Part shown: positions 8,413-16,953 of the stretch, piece after piece
Layout of the letters: each line of letters begins with the position of its first letter
Position numbering within the stretch: the stretch's first letter is position 1
Source: Rhizobium sp. Q54
GTDB taxonomy: Bacteria > Pseudomonadota > Alphaproteobacteria > SMXS01
Direction of reading: 5' to 3'
Assembly (NCBI GenBank): GCA_945872035.1
Contig: CAMBYA010000013.1
Span: 1 to 16,953, forward strand
Length of the DNA stretch: 16,953 bases
Position numbers and translations under genes: made by a program
The notes under the pieces: model-generated
What the model saw: the letters and a program-made list of their open reading frames with translations, nothing else
What the model was told of the DNA's origin: nothing
The model's database searches: none

Positions 8413-9180
8413 GTGCGTCTCGCCCAGGACGAAGCCGAAGTCACCGCCGCCCAGCATCTGCGCTACCGGGTCTTCTACGAGGAGCTCGGCGCTGCCGCGA
8501 GCCCCGCGATGGCCCGCGACAAGCTGGATTTCGACGAATTCGATCCGGTTTGCGACCACCTGCTGGTGATCGACCATTCGCTGCCGGCGGAAGAGGCGGT
8601 GGTGGGCACATACCGCCTGCTTCGCGAGGAGGTCGCCCTCGCCAATGACGGATTCTACTCGGCTTCCGAGTACGACCTGAGCCCGCTGTTCATGGGCCGC
8701 GACGAGACCATGGCTCGCCAGCATGGCCAGTTCCTCGAGCTCGGCCGGTCCTGCGTCCGCGCGGAGTACCGCTCGAACGCCACCATCCAGTTCCTCTGGA
8801 AGGGCATCGCCGAATACTGCTACCAGCACAGGGTGTCGTACCTGTTCGGCTGCGCCAGCCTGCCGGGTACGAACGTGGCCGAGCATGCCGAGGCGCTGTC
8901 ATACCTCTACCATCACTTCCGCGCGCCCGAGGAGCTGTGCGTCTACGCGGTGCCGTCGCGCCACGTGGAGATGAACATGATGGCCGCCGACCATATCCGC
9001 GAGCGCGACGTGGTCAAGGAACTGCCGCCGCTGATCAAGGGCTACCTGCGCTGCGGCTGCTATATCGGCGATGGCGCGGTGGTCGACAAGCAGTTCGGCA
9101 CCACCGACGTGTTCATCCTGCAGTCCATCGCCCGCGTGCCCGACAAGTACTTCTCGCACCTGACGCGGCGCATCCGGTAG
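8413..9180 (+). CDS. olsB: OlsB-like L-ornithine N-acyltransferase (GNAT fold)
   Basis: OlsB transfers a 3-hydroxyacyl chain from acyl-ACP to the alpha-amino group of ornithine, giving lyso-ornithine lipid, the first step of a phosphorus-free membrane lipid. The 255-residue reading from GTG contains RYRVFYEE (17-24), VVGTYRLL (63-70), ELGRSCV (109-115), FGCASLPGT (145-153), LPPLIKGYLRCG (204-215) and GDGAVVDKQFGTTDV (219-233), all typical of OlsB. Family members usually have residues before the LEVRLA segment; here the frame stays open upstream to 8329 with no ATG, GTG or TTG. The true start may therefore be a rare ATC at 8377, which has AAGGTG 5 nt before it, or GTG 8413 with almost no Shine-Dalgarno. 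olsA, the partner that adds the second acyl chain, is not in the window. A general acyltransferase of the same family remains possible. Confidence 0.85.
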   Translation: MRLAQDEAEVTAAQHLRYRVFYEELGAAASPAMARDKLDFDEFDPVCDHLLVIDHSLPAEEAVVGTYRLLREEVALANDGFYSASEYDLSPLFMGRDETMARQHGQFLELGRSCVRAEYRSNATIQFLWKGIAEYCYQHRVSYLFGCASLPGTNVAEHAEALSYLYHHFRAPEELCVYAVPSRHVEMNMMAADHIRERDVVKELPPLIKGYLRCGCYIGDGAVVDKQFGTTDVFILQSIARVPDKYFSHLTRRIR

Positions 9181-9299
9181 GGCTTTACCTCAAACCGTCG
9201 TGAACTTTACCGCGTACACCGGCGGCAGGCGGGCGGCACCCCGGCCGACTTGCCGGCGTCGTGGGTGCGGGTGAACCACATCCGCGCCATCGTCCGGTC

Positions 9300-11561
9300 C
9301 TAGATCAGGTCGGACCCGAAGGCGGCCAGCGCCGCCATGTTGACCAGGTCCGAGGCACCGGCGTTCATCGGCACGATCTGCACCGAGCGCTCCAGTCCGC
9401 TCAGCAGCGGACCGATCACCGTGCCCGCGCCCAGTTCCTGCAGCAGCTTGGACGACAGATTGGCCGAATGCAGCGCCGGCATCACCAGCACGTTGGCCGG
9501 TCCGGACAGGCCCATGAACGGATAGAGTTTCTGCAGCTCAGGGTTCAGCGCCACGTCGGCCGACATCTCGCCATCGAACTCGAAGTCGGGCTTCTGCTCG
9601 GCCAGGATGCGGCGCGCCTCGCGGATATGGTCGCTGCGGAAGCCTTCCGGGTGGCCAAAATTGGCATAGGACAGCAGCGCCACCCTCGGCTCGTGGCCGA
9701 AGCGGCGGGCGGTCGCGGCGGCGCCCTTGGCGATCTGGGCGAGCTGCTCGGCGGTTGGCAGCTCGTTCACCTGGGTGTCCGACATGAACACGGTGCGGTC
9801 GCGGGTGACGATCATCGACAGCCCGAATACCGTGTGGTTCGGCAGCGGGTCGATGACGCGGCGGATCTCGTCATAGGTGGTGAAGTAGTTGCGCGTCAGG
9901 CCGGTGACCATGGCGTCGGCGTGGCCGAACGCCAGCATGCAGGCGGCGAACACGTTGCGGTCGTTGTTCACCATGCGCAGGCAGTCACGGTAGAGCGAGC
10001 CGTCGCGCTGCAGCCGCTTGTAGAGGAAGTTGGCGTAGGCGTCGTTGTTGCGGCTGTCGCGGGCGTTGTGCACCTCCACGCCGCCGTCGTCGTCGATGCC
10101 CATGGCATGCATGGTGGCGTGGATGACCTCCTCGCGGCCCACCAGCAGCGGCGTGCCGTAGCCGGCCGCCCGGAACGCGAACGCCGCGCGGATCACCTTC
10201 TCCTCCTCGCCCTCGGCGAACACCACCCGCTTCGGCTTGGATTTCACCGAGGTGTAGATGTTCTGCAGGAAGTTGGCGGTGGGATTGAGGCGGCCGTTCA
10301 GCCGGGCGCGGTAGGCGTCCATGTCCATGATCGGTCGGCGCGCCACGCCCGAGTCCATGGCGGCCTGCGCCACGGCGGACGGAATGCGGCTGATCAGGCG
10401 CGGATCGAACGGCGCCGGGATGATGTAGCCGGGTCCGTAGGAGGGGCGTTCGCCCGCATAGGCAGCAGCCACCTCGTCCGGCACGTCCTCGCGGGCCAGT
10501 TCGGCCAGCGCATGGGCGGCGGCGATCTTCATGTCCTCGTTGATGGTGGTCGCGCGTACGTCGAGGGCGCCGCGGAAGATGTAGGGGAAGCCCAGCACGT
10601 TGTTGACCTGGTTCGGATAGTCCGACCGGCCGGTGGCGACGATGGCGTCGCTGCGGATGTCGGCGACTTCCTCCGGGGTGATTTCCGGATCCGGGTTGGC
10701 CATGGCGAAGATGATCGGCTTGGCGGCCATGCTGGCGATCATGTCGCCGGTATAGGCGCCCTGCGCCGACAGGCCCATGGCCACGTCGGCGCCGGCCATG
10801 GCTTCGGCCAGGGTGCGGTGATCGGTGATCACCGCATGGGCCGACTTCCACTGGTTCATGCCCTCGGTGCGGCCCTGATAGAGCACGCCCTTGGTGTCGC
10901 AGACAATGACGTTGTTGTGCGGCACGCCCATGGCCTTGATCAGCTCGACGCAGGCGATCGACGCGGCGCCGGCGCCGTTTACCACCACCTTGCAGTCGCG
11001 GATGTCGCGGCCGGTCAGGTCCAGCGCGTTGATCAGGCCGGCGGCGGCGATGATCGCCGTGCCGTGCTGGTCGTCATGGAACACCGGAATGTTCATCAGC
11101 TCGCGCAGCCGTTGCTCGATGATGAAGCACTCGGGCGCCTTGATGTCTTCCAGGTTGATGCCGCCGAAGCTGGGTTCCAGCAGGCGCACGCAATTGATGA
11201 AGTCCTCGACGTTCTCGGTGTCGACTTCCAGATCGATGGAGTCGACGTCGGCGAAGCGCTTGAACAGCACCGCCTTGCCCTCCATCACCGGCTTCGACGC
11301 CAGCGCGCCCAGATTGCCCAGGCCCAGGATGGCGGTGCCGTTGGAGATCACAGCGACCAGATTGCCCTTCGACGTGTAATCGTAGGCGCAGGACGGATCC
11401 TCGGCGATGGCGCGCACCGGCACCGCGACGCCGGGCGAGTAGGCCAGCGACAGGTCGCGCTGGGTCGCCATCGGCTTGGTGGCGACGATTTCGATTTTTC
11501 CGGGCCGCCCCATCGAGTGGAACAGCAACGCTTCGCGATCGGTGACTTTCGGTTCGGCCAT
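9300..11561 (-). CDS. maeB: NADP-dependent malic enzyme with phosphotransacetylase-like domain (MaeB)
   Basis: This enzyme oxidatively decarboxylates malate to pyruvate, producing NADPH in the cytoplasm; E. coli MaeB has 759 residues. The chosen start (MAEPKVTD) gives 753 residues and has AAGAAG about 5 nt upstream. The frame extends to a GTG at 11624 or an ATG at 11618 with AGAAGG upstream, adding a poorly conserved 19-21 residue leader. The malic-enzyme part holds AYSPGVA (40-46), INLEDIKAPECF (135-146), FHDDQHGTA (161-169), the Rossmann VNGAGAAS (194-201) and ANPDPEI (288-294). From about residue 440 onward (PKRVVFAEGEEEKV) it matches the phosphate acetyl/butyryltransferase fold; in MaeB enzymes this domain lacks transferase activity and binds acetyl-CoA as a regulator. 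It is divergent from mutS, an arrangement I associate with alphaproteobacteria. Confidence 0.96.
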   Translation of the reverse strand: MAEPKVTDREALLFHSMGRPGKIEIVATKPMATQRDLSLAYSPGVAVPVRAIAEDPSCAYDYTSKGNLVAVISNGTAILGLGNLGALASKPVMEGKAVLFKRFADVDSIDLEVDTENVEDFINCVRLLEPSFGGINLEDIKAPECFIIEQRLRELMNIPVFHDDQHGTAIIAAAGLINALDLTGRDIRDCKVVVNGAGAASIACVELIKAMGVPHNNVIVCDTKGVLYQGRTEGMNQWKSAHAVITDHRTLAEAMAGADVAMGLSAQGAYTGDMIASMAAKPIIFAMANPDPEITPEEVADIRSDAIVATGRSDYPNQVNNVLGFPYIFRGALDVRATTINEDMKIAAAHALAELAREDVPDEVAAAYAGERPSYGPGYIIPAPFDPRLISRIPSAVAQAAMDSGVARRPIMDMDAYRARLNGRLNPTANFLQNIYTSVKSKPKRVVFAEGEEEKVIRAAFAFRAAGYGTPLLVGREEVIHATMHAMGIDDDGGVEVHNARDSRNNDAYANFLYKRLQRDGSLYRDCLRMVNNDRNVFAACMLAFGHADAMVTGLTRNYFTTYDEIRRVIDPLPNHTVFGLSMIVTRDRTVFMSDTQVNELPTAEQLAQIAKGAAATARRFGHEPRVALLSYANFGHPEGFRSDHIREARRILAEQKPDFEFDGEMSADVALNPELQKLYPFMGLSGPANVLVMPALHSANLSSKLLQELGAGTVIGPLLSGLERSVQIVPMNAGASDLVNMAALAAFGSDLI

Positions 11562-11749
11562 GAAACTTCTTGCGGGGTTGGGGGCGGGCTGGTTTTCGGT
11601 TGAGGCGGGCGTTAGCATGACCACGACCTTCTGTCACCTTCCATTACGGAAACCGACATGCCTCAATTGCGCATTCGTGAAACTTTATTCCGTTTTCGGG
11701 TGCCCCGGATGATGGATCGTTAGGTGTCGGCGGTCATTTGCGTTATTTT
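11562..11749. promoter_or_regulatory. Divergent maeB/mutS intergenic region
   Basis: These 188 bases separate two divergent genes and must hold promoters for both. The part from about 11640 to 11749 is more AT-rich than its surroundings (ATTACGG, CAATTGCG, AAACTTTATTCC, GCGTTATTTTATG). I could not assign a -35/-10 pair with proper spacing on either strand. If the longer maeB start is real, its leader occupies up to 11624. Confidence 0.4.
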
Positions 11750-14455
11750 ATGTCTTTAGCACGCTCTTCCGAGAACGCAACCCCGAATACGGCGCCGCCC
11801 GACGCGACGCCGATGATGTCCCAGTACCTGGAGATCAAGGGGCAGTACCCCGACTGCCTGCTGTTTTACCGTATGGGCGACTTCTACGAATTGTTCTTCG
11901 CCGACGCCGTGAAGGCCTCGGAAGCCCTCGACATCACCCTGACCAAACGCGGCAAGCACCAGGGCGACGATATCCCCATGTGCGGCGTGCCGGTGCACGC
12001 CGCCGACGGCTACCTGGCGCGGCTGATCCGCAAGGGGTTCCGGGTCGCCGTGTGCGAGCAGATCGAGGATCCGGCCGAGGCGAGGAAGCGCGGCTCCAAG
12101 TCGGTGGTCAAGCGCGACGTGGTGCGCCTCGTCACTGCCGGCACGCTCACCGAGGAAGCGTTGCTCGACGCGCGCAGCCACAACTATCTGGCGGCGCTGG
12201 GCCGGGCCGAGGGCGCGCTCGCGCTGGCGTGGCTCGACATGTCGACGGGCGATTTCTGCACCGGTCCGACCACGGCCGGCGACCTGGAGGCCGATCTGGC
12301 GCGCCTCCAGCCCGGCGAGCTGCTCGTGCCCGAGACCTTGGGCGCGGTCGCCGAAGTGCGCGACGCGCTTGACTACTGGCACACGGCGCTGACGCCGCTG
12401 TCGTCCGCCCGCTTCAATTCGCAGCGCGGTGAAGACGTGCTGAAGCGCCAGTTCGCCGTCGCCAGCCTGGACGGCTTCGGCGCGTTCTCGCGCGCCGAGC
12501 TGGCGGCGGCCGGCGCGCTGGTCGCCTATCTCGACGATACCCAGAAGGGCGAGCTGCCCCGGCTGCGCCCGCCGCAGCGGGTCGAGGCGCACGCCACCAT
12601 GGCGATCGACGCGGCGACGCGCCGGAGCCTCGAGCTGACCCGCAACCAGCAGGGCGAACGCGGCGGCACGCTCTTGTCCTGCATCGACCGGACGGTGACC
12701 GGCGCGGGCGCGCGCCTGCTTGCCGAGCGGCTGTCGGCGCCGCTGACCGATCCCGGAGCGATCAACGAACGGCTCGACGCCATCGCCTGGTTCATGGAGC
12801 GGCCGGCGGTGGGCGCCCGTCTGCGCGAGGCGCTGAGGGCGTGCCCCGACATGGAGCGCGCCCTGTCGCGGCTGTCGGTCGGGCGCGGTGGCCCTCGCGA
12901 TCTGCTCGCCATCGCCCAGGCGCTCGGGCAGGCCGCCGGGATCAGGCAACTGATCGGCACGGCCGCCGAGACCGACCCGCTCGGCCCGCTGCCCAAGGCG
13001 GTGAAGACCGCCGCCGAGGGCCTGGGCAACCACGGCGCGCTGGTCACGCTGCTCGTGAAGGCGCTGGTCGAGGAGCCGCCACTGATCGCCCGCGATGGCG
13101 GATTCGTGGCGCACGGCTATGACGGCCAGCTCGACGAGTTCCTCACCCTGCGCGACCAGTCGCGCCAGCTCATCGCCGGGCTGCAGGGGCGCTACAAGGA
13201 TCACGCCGGCGTCGTCAGCCTGAAGGTCAAGCACAACAACGTGCTGGGCTACTTCATCGAGGTGCCGCAGAACCACGGCGAACGGATGCTGAAGCCGCCG
13301 CTCAACGAGGTCTACATCCACCGCCAGACCATGGCGGGCGCGGTGCGCTTCAACACCACCGAGCTGGCCGAGCTGGATTCGAAGATCAGCCGCGCCGCCG
13401 ACCAGGCGCTGGCCCGCGAACTGCAGATCTTCGACGATCTGTCGTCGGAGGTCACGTCGAACTGGCCCGCCATATCGCTCGCCGCCCGCGCGCTCGCCGT
13501 GCTCGACGTGTCGGCCGCGCTCGCCCATCTGGCCGCCGCCCAAAACCATTGCCGGCCCGAGGTGGACGATTCGCTGGCATTCGACATCAAGGCCGGCCGT
13601 CATCCGGTTGTCGAAGCCGCCGTCGCCGCCCACAACCGGGCCAGCTTCGTCGCCAACGACTGCGACCTGGGCGAAGGCAACAGGCTGTGGTTGGTCACCG
13701 GCCCGAATATGGCGGGCAAGAGCACTTTCCTGCGCCAGAACGCGCTGATCGCCATCCTGGCGCAGATGGGCGCCTATGTGCCGGCGGCCTCGGCCCACCT
13801 TGGCGTGGTCGACCGGCTGTTCAGCCGGGTCGGCGCCAGCGACGACCTGGCGCGGGGCCGATCGACCTTCATGGTCGAGATGGTCGAGACCGCCGCCATC
13901 CTCAACCAGGCCACTGCCCGCTCGCTGGTGATCCTCGACGAGATCGGCCGCGGCACCGCCACCTATGACGGCCTGTCCATCGCCTGGGCTGCGGTCGAGC
14001 ATCTGCACGACGTCAACCGCAGCCGCGGCTTGTTCGCGACGCACTATCACGAACTGACCGCGCTGGCCGGCAAGCTCGACGCGCTGGCGCCCCACACCAT
14101 GAAGGTGAAGGAGTGGCAGGGCGAGGTGGTGTTCCTGCACGAGGTCGGCCCCGGCGCCGCCGACCGCTCCTACGGCATCCAGGTCGCCAGGCTGGCGGGA
14201 CTGCCGCAGGCCGTGGTCACCCGGGCGCAGGCGGTACTGGAGAAGCTCGAGACCGGCGAGCAGTCCGGCGCGGTCGCGGCGCTCGCCGACGACCTGCCGC
14301 TGTTCTCGGCCCACCTGAAGCGCGCCGCGCCGGAATCCGCCCGGAAGTCTCCGGTGCTGGAGGCGCTGGCCGCAATCAATCCGGACGAGCTGACGGCCCG
14401 CGAGGCGCTGGATCTCGTCTACCGGCTACGGGGGATGCTGGGCGGGAAAGAATGA
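11750..14455 (+). CDS. mutS: DNA mismatch repair protein MutS
   Basis: MutS scans DNA for mismatches and small loops and recruits MutL. The ATG at 11750 gives 901 residues; a TTG four codons upstream and ATGs at 11813 and 11816 are alternatives, and none has a strong Shine-Dalgarno. The mismatch-reading motif is GDFYELF, with F45 and E47 matching E. coli F36 and E38. The connector, core and clamp domains follow; the segment [12 protein letters not shown] near residue 500 is typical. Walker A is GPNMAGKST at 651-659, Walker B ends in D730-E731 with the following GRGT signature, and the THYHEL segment is present. The C-terminus ([15 protein letters not shown]) matches the usual MutS tail. No truncation or missing catalytic residue is seen. 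It ends 7 nt from the convergent vapC-like gene, and glnD follows further downstream on the same strand. Confidence 0.98.
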   Translation: MSLARSSENATPNTAPPDATPMMSQYLEIKGQYPDCLLFYRMGDFYELFFADAVKASEALDITLTKRGKHQGDDIPMCGVPVHAADGYLARLIRKGFRVAVCEQIEDPAEARKRGSKSVVKRDVVRLVTAGTLTEEALLDARSHNYLAALGRAEGALALAWLDMSTGDFCTGPTTAGDLEADLARLQPGELLVPETLGAVAEVRDALDYWHTALTPLSSARFNSQRGEDVLKRQFAVASLDGFGAFSRAELAAAGALVAYLDDTQKGELPRLRPPQRVEAHATMAIDAATRRSLELTRNQQGERGGTLLSCIDRTVTGAGARLLAERLSAPLTDPGAINERLDAIAWFMERPAVGARLREALRACPDMERALSRLSVGRGGPRDLLAIAQALGQAAGIRQLIGTAAETDPLGPLPKAVKTAAEGLGNHGALVTLLVKALVEEPPLIARDGGFVAHGYDGQLDEFLTLRDQSRQLIAGLQGRYKDHAGVVSLKVKHNNVLGYFIEVPQNHGERMLKPPLNEVYIHRQTMAGAVRFNTTELAELDSKISRAADQALARELQIFDDLSSEVTSNWPAISLAARALAVLDVSAALAHLAAAQNHCRPEVDDSLAFDIKAGRHPVVEAAVAAHNRASFVANDCDLGEGNRLWLVTGPNMAGKSTFLRQNALIAILAQMGAYVPAASAHLGVVDRLFSRVGASDDLARGRSTFMVEMVETAAILNQATARSLVILDEIGRGTATYDGLSIAWAAVEHLHDVNRSRGLFATHYHELTALAGKLDALAPHTMKVKEWQGEVVFLHEVGPGAADRSYGIQVARLAGLPQAVVTRAQAVLEKLETGEQSGAVAALADDLPLFSAHLKRAAPESARKSPVLEALAAINPDELTAREALDLVYRLRGMLGGKE

Positions 14456-14462
14456 GGCGGTA

Positions 14463-14876
14463 TCAGGCGGTAAGCGTCTCTACCTTGCGCCGGCCAGCCG
14501 CCGCCAGCAACGCCTCGTCACATGACGCGAGCGGGATGCTTCTGCGGATCGCGAGTTCCAGATAGGCCGCGTCGTAAAGGGTCAGCTTATCCTCTCGCGA
14601 CAGCGCCAGGGTCGCGCTCCAGGCATGGCGATCCGTGTCCTCGTCGCTGCGGATCGCGAGACGTCCCAGCCGTGCGAGCGAGCGGTCGACGTAAGCCTCG
14701 TCGCAGCGTCCGCGTCTCGCCGCGTTGCGCAGCACGTTGGCGACTTCCAGCCGCCACAGGGTCGGCACGAAGGCGCCCTCCGCCACAACCCGGCGCATGA
14801 TTGCGTGGGCGGCTGGGGTGCGCTCATCGTCGAAAAGCCAGGCGATCGTCATGGAGGCGTCGATCACGACGCTCAT
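14463..14876 (-). CDS. vapC: VapC-type PIN-domain ribonuclease toxin
   Basis: This 137-residue protein is the usual size for VapC toxins, which are Mg2+-dependent ribonucleases cutting tRNA or rRNA. It has the PIN-domain acidic residues in order: D6 (VVIDAS), E44 (RLEVANVL), D102 (LTLYDAAYLELA) and D120 (ASCDEALL). The start ATG overlaps the antitoxin stop in an ATGA (14873-14876), so the pair is translationally coupled. The same frame remains open upstream inside the antitoxin gene, but MSVVIDAS is the standard VapC N-terminus. All four catalytic acids are present, so the toxin is probably active. Its target RNA cannot be told from the sequence. It is convergent with mutS, with 7 nt between stops. 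Confidence 0.92.
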   Translation of the reverse strand: MSVVIDASMTIAWLFDDERTPAAHAIMRRVVAEGAFVPTLWRLEVANVLRNAARRGRCDEAYVDRSLARLGRLAIRSDEDTDRHAWSATLALSREDKLTLYDAAYLELAIRRSIPLASCDEALLAAAGRRKVETLTA

Positions 14877-15139
14877 CCGCGACGTCCCTCTTCCAGCAAC
14901 TCGCGGATCGACAGGCCGCCCAGCGACTGGCGCGGGCTTTCGGCAATGATCTCGGCGGCGGCCTTCTCGGCATCCTGCCTGGCGCGCGCATGGGCTGCGC
15001 GGCGCCTGATGACGATATCCCCGTCCTGTGCCTCGACCTCCACGGCCTCGCCCTCGGCCAGCCCGATCGTCCGGGCGACATCCATGGGTACCCGGACGGC
15101 AAGGTTCTTGCCCCATTTCCCGACAATGCTATCAGACAC
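14873..15139 (-). CDS. vapB: VapB-type AbrB/MazE-fold antitoxin
   Basis: This 88-residue protein is the predicted antitoxin of the adjacent VapC. Residues 5-46 form an AbrB/SpoVT swapped-hairpin DNA-binding domain: VGKWGKNLAVRVP, then GLAEGEAVEVEAQDGDIVI. The charged helical C-terminus (50-88, ending SIRELLEEGRRG) resembles the toxin-wrapping tails of this class. Translation starts at a GTG with AAAGGAGAG about 8 nt upstream, a strong ribosome binding site. The toxin gene overlaps its stop by 4 nt. Antitoxins of this type bind their own operator, alone or with the toxin, and repress the operon; a perfect inverted repeat lies immediately upstream. Confidence 0.92.
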   Translation of the reverse strand: MSDSIVGKWGKNLAVRVPMDVARTIGLAEGEAVEVEAQDGDIVIRRRAAHARARQDAEKAAAEIIAESPRQSLGGLSIRELLEEGRRG

Positions 15140-15154
15140 GCGGCGCTCTCCTTT

Positions 15155-15176
15155 GGGGATATTCTGGCATATCCCC
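15155..15176. promoter_or_regulatory. Inverted repeat, probable vapBC operator
   Basis: The sequence is GGGGATAT, a 6-base spacer (TCTGGC) and ATATCCCC, a perfect palindrome with 8-bp arms. It lies immediately upstream of the antitoxin ribosome binding site (15147-15154 on the minus strand). This is where AbrB-fold antitoxins bind to autoregulate. Its AT steps may also overlap the -10 region. The palindrome is seen directly; the operator role is inferred. Confidence 0.62.
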
Positions 15177-15311
15177 CTTTTGGCCGCAACAGGAGCGGCA
15201 ATATGAGGTGCCGCGCGCGAGCGTGGATTGGTTTGCAGTACGCCAGGCGATGATTCAGTCGCTGCGCGTGCGTGGTGGAATTATCTGACGCCGCGGCTTA
15301 GTTTAGGGCGC

Positions 15312-16953
15312 ATGCAGCAGCAGGTCGCCAACCGCAAAGCAATCATCGACCGCCAGGCGCTCATCGAGAGCCTTGAGGCGCAGGTGCGCGACCTGTCGCG
15401 CGACAAGCTGCGCCCGGTGCTCGTGAAGGGCCTGCAGGACGCGCTCGCCGCGGGCGACGCCGAGGTCCGTCGCCGGCTGCTCGACAGCGAGGGCGGCCGC
15501 AAGGTGGCGTTCGCCCGCTCGTTCCTGATCGACCAGATCATCAGGGTGCTTTACGACTTCACCCTGACCTACGAATACCAGGCCGACAATCCGACAGCGG
15601 CGAGCACCTGTCCATCGTCGCCGTCGGCGGCTATGGGCGCGCCGAGATGGCGCCTTTCTCGGACGTCGATCTACTGTTCCTGCTGCCCTACAAGCAGACC
15701 GCCTGGGGCGAGCAGGTGGTCGAGTTCATGCTCTATGTGATGTGGGACCTGGGCCTCAAGGTCGGCTATTCGGTCCGCTCCATCGACGATTGCCTGCGCC
15801 TGTCGCGCAAGGACCTGACCATCCGCACCGCGTTGCTGGAGATGCGCTATGTCTGGGGCGACCGGCGCCTCTTCGACGAGCTTCGCGCCCGCTTCGACAA
15901 GGAAGTGGTGGCGACCAGCGGACCGGACTATGTCGAGGCCAAGCTGGCGGAGCGCGACGAGCGCCACAAGCGCATGGGCGACAGCCGCTACCTGGTCGAG
16001 CCGAACCTGAAGGATGGCAAGGGCGGCCTGCGCGACCTGCATACGCTCTACTGGCTGCTGAAGTATCTCTACCGCACCGACGATGTCGGCGTGCTGGTCG
16101 AGAAGGGCGTCCTGTCGGCCAGGGAGAAACAGCGCTTCGACAAGGCCGAGAAGTTCCTGTGGACCGTGCGCTGCCACCTCCACGACCTGGTCGGGCGGGC
16201 CGAGGAACGCCTGACCTTCGACGTCCAGCGGCCGCTGGCGGAACGGCTGAACTATACCGACCATTCGGGCGCGTCCGGCGTCGAGCGGTTCATGAAGCAC
16301 TATTTCCTGACCGCCAAGGACATCGGCGACCTGACGCGGATCTTCTGCGCCCATCTGGAGGACCAGCACCAGAAGAAGCCGCTGCTGCGCCTGCCCAAGA
16401 TCGGGCTGCGCCGGCGCGAGCTGGAAGGGTTCACGGTCGAGGGCGACCGGATCGGCTTTGCCGACCCCATGGATATCGAGCGCGACCCGGTGTCGATCCT
16501 GCGGCTGTTCCAGGTGGCGCAGAAGCGCGAGCTGGACATCCACCCGGAGGCGCTGCGGCTGATCACCCGGAACCTGCGCCGCATCGACAGGGCGGTCCGC
16601 GAGGATGCGGACGCCAACGCCATCTTCATGGACATCATGACCTCGCGGAAAGATCCGGCGAAGGCGCTGCGCCGGCTCAACGAGGCCGGCGTGCTGGGGC
16701 GCTTCATCCCGGACTTCGGCCGGGTGGTGGCGCAGATGCAGCACGACATGTACCACCACTACACGGTGGACGAGCACACGATCCGCGCCATCGAGATCCT
16801 GTCCAAGGTCGAGGCCGGCAATCTGGGCGACGAGCATCCGACCTTGCACCAGATTATCCACAAGGTGCTGTCGCGACGGGTGATGTACATGTCCGTGCTG
16901 CTGCACGACATCGCCAAGGGCCGGGGCGGCGACCATTCTGTGCTGGGCGCCAA
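15312..16953 (+). CDS. glnD: PII uridylyltransferase GlnD, frameshifted and cut by window end
   Basis: GlnD adds and removes UMP on PII proteins (GlnB/GlnK) in response to glutamine and so controls nitrogen metabolism. The ATG at 15312 (MQQQVANRK) has AGGG a few bases upstream; the frame is open back to 15228, but that extension looks non-native. After NPTA (codon 96, ending 15599) the frame shifts. The protein continues one frame over as GEHLSIVAVGGYGRAEMAPFS, carrying the nucleotidyltransferase motif (15626-15676; catalytic Asp codons at 15662 and 15668), and stays open to the window edge. The unshifted frame stops at 15738-15740. Later parts include RYLVEPNLKDGKGGLRDLHT and the HD-domain segments HHYTVDEH and LLHDIAKG (HD codons 16904-16909), the uridylyl-removing site. 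The two C-terminal ACT domains lie beyond the window. One missing G accounts for the break; it may be a sequencing error or a real inactivating mutation. Confidence 0.93.
15597..15604 (+). other. Apparent -1 frameshift in glnD
   Basis: The bases here read GCG GCG AG. The GlnD consensus Asn-Pro-Thr-Ala-Gly-Glu would need GCG GGC GAG, one more G. The upstream coding frame and the downstream frame each show continuous GlnD similarity up to this point and from it, so the break is a single-base deletion in a short G run. No slippery heptamer is evident. Confidence 0.85.

Noticed and set aside
9241..9256. CCGGC-N6-GCCGG stem between olsB and maeB as a terminator
   Set aside because: The stem is only 5 bp in GC-rich sequence and there is no T-run on either strand.
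9261..11603. Plus-strand open frame of 780 codons opposite maeB
   Set aside because: It lies fully antisense to a well-supported malic enzyme; its composition is low in normal protein features and it has no recognisable family.
11756..14314. Minus-strand open frame of 852 codons opposite mutS
   Set aside because: It is the antisense shadow of mutS, explained by G/C third-position bias removing stops.
15281..15286. TTATCT as a -10 box for glnD
   Set aside because: No acceptable -35 element lies 16-18 bases upstream.

Overview
The window is GC-rich, densely coding DNA with strong G/C third-position bias. It looks like ordinary chromosome from an alphaproteobacterium. This is inferred from the mutS-glnD neighbourhood with maeB transcribed divergently from mutS, the GlnD sequence style, a fused malic enzyme-phosphotransacetylase, and an OlsB-type ornithine-lipid acyltransferase. 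I see no rRNA, tRNA, CRISPR array, phage gene or insertion sequence.

Region 1 (about 150-6120, + strand) is a tightly packed run of five genes: a LivJ/LivK-type periplasmic amino-acid-binding protein, a YqaA/DedA-family membrane protein, the carbon-starvation transporter CstA, its small partner YbdD, and the potassium transporter Kup. Gaps are 9 nt, 4 nt, an 8-nt overlap and 46 nt, so this is probably one transcription unit. A plausible sigma70-type promoter lies just before the first gene. The theme is uptake of small nutrients and ions. Region 2 (6136-9300) holds a minus-strand exported protein that joins an NlpE-like domain to a DUF333 domain, then on the + strand an AmpG-type permease and an OlsB-like N-acyltransferase whose start codon is unclear.

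Region 3 (9300-14455) has maeB on the minus strand and mutS on the plus strand, divergent across about 190 nt. Region 4 (14463-15139, minus) is a compact VapBC toxin-antitoxin pair (AbrB-type antitoxin, PIN toxin) between mutS and glnD, with a perfect 8-bp-arm inverted repeat in front of it that looks like its operator. Region 5 (15312 to the window end) is glnD, the PII uridylyltransferase. It carries an apparent one-base deletion at about 15599 that breaks the frame just before the catalytic nucleotidyltransferase motif and runs off the right edge.

I did not find a convincing undescribed system. The items most worth a second look are the glnD frameshift, the olsB start and same-frame tail, the NlpE-DUF333 fusion, the nutrient-uptake operon and the vapBC insertion with its operator.
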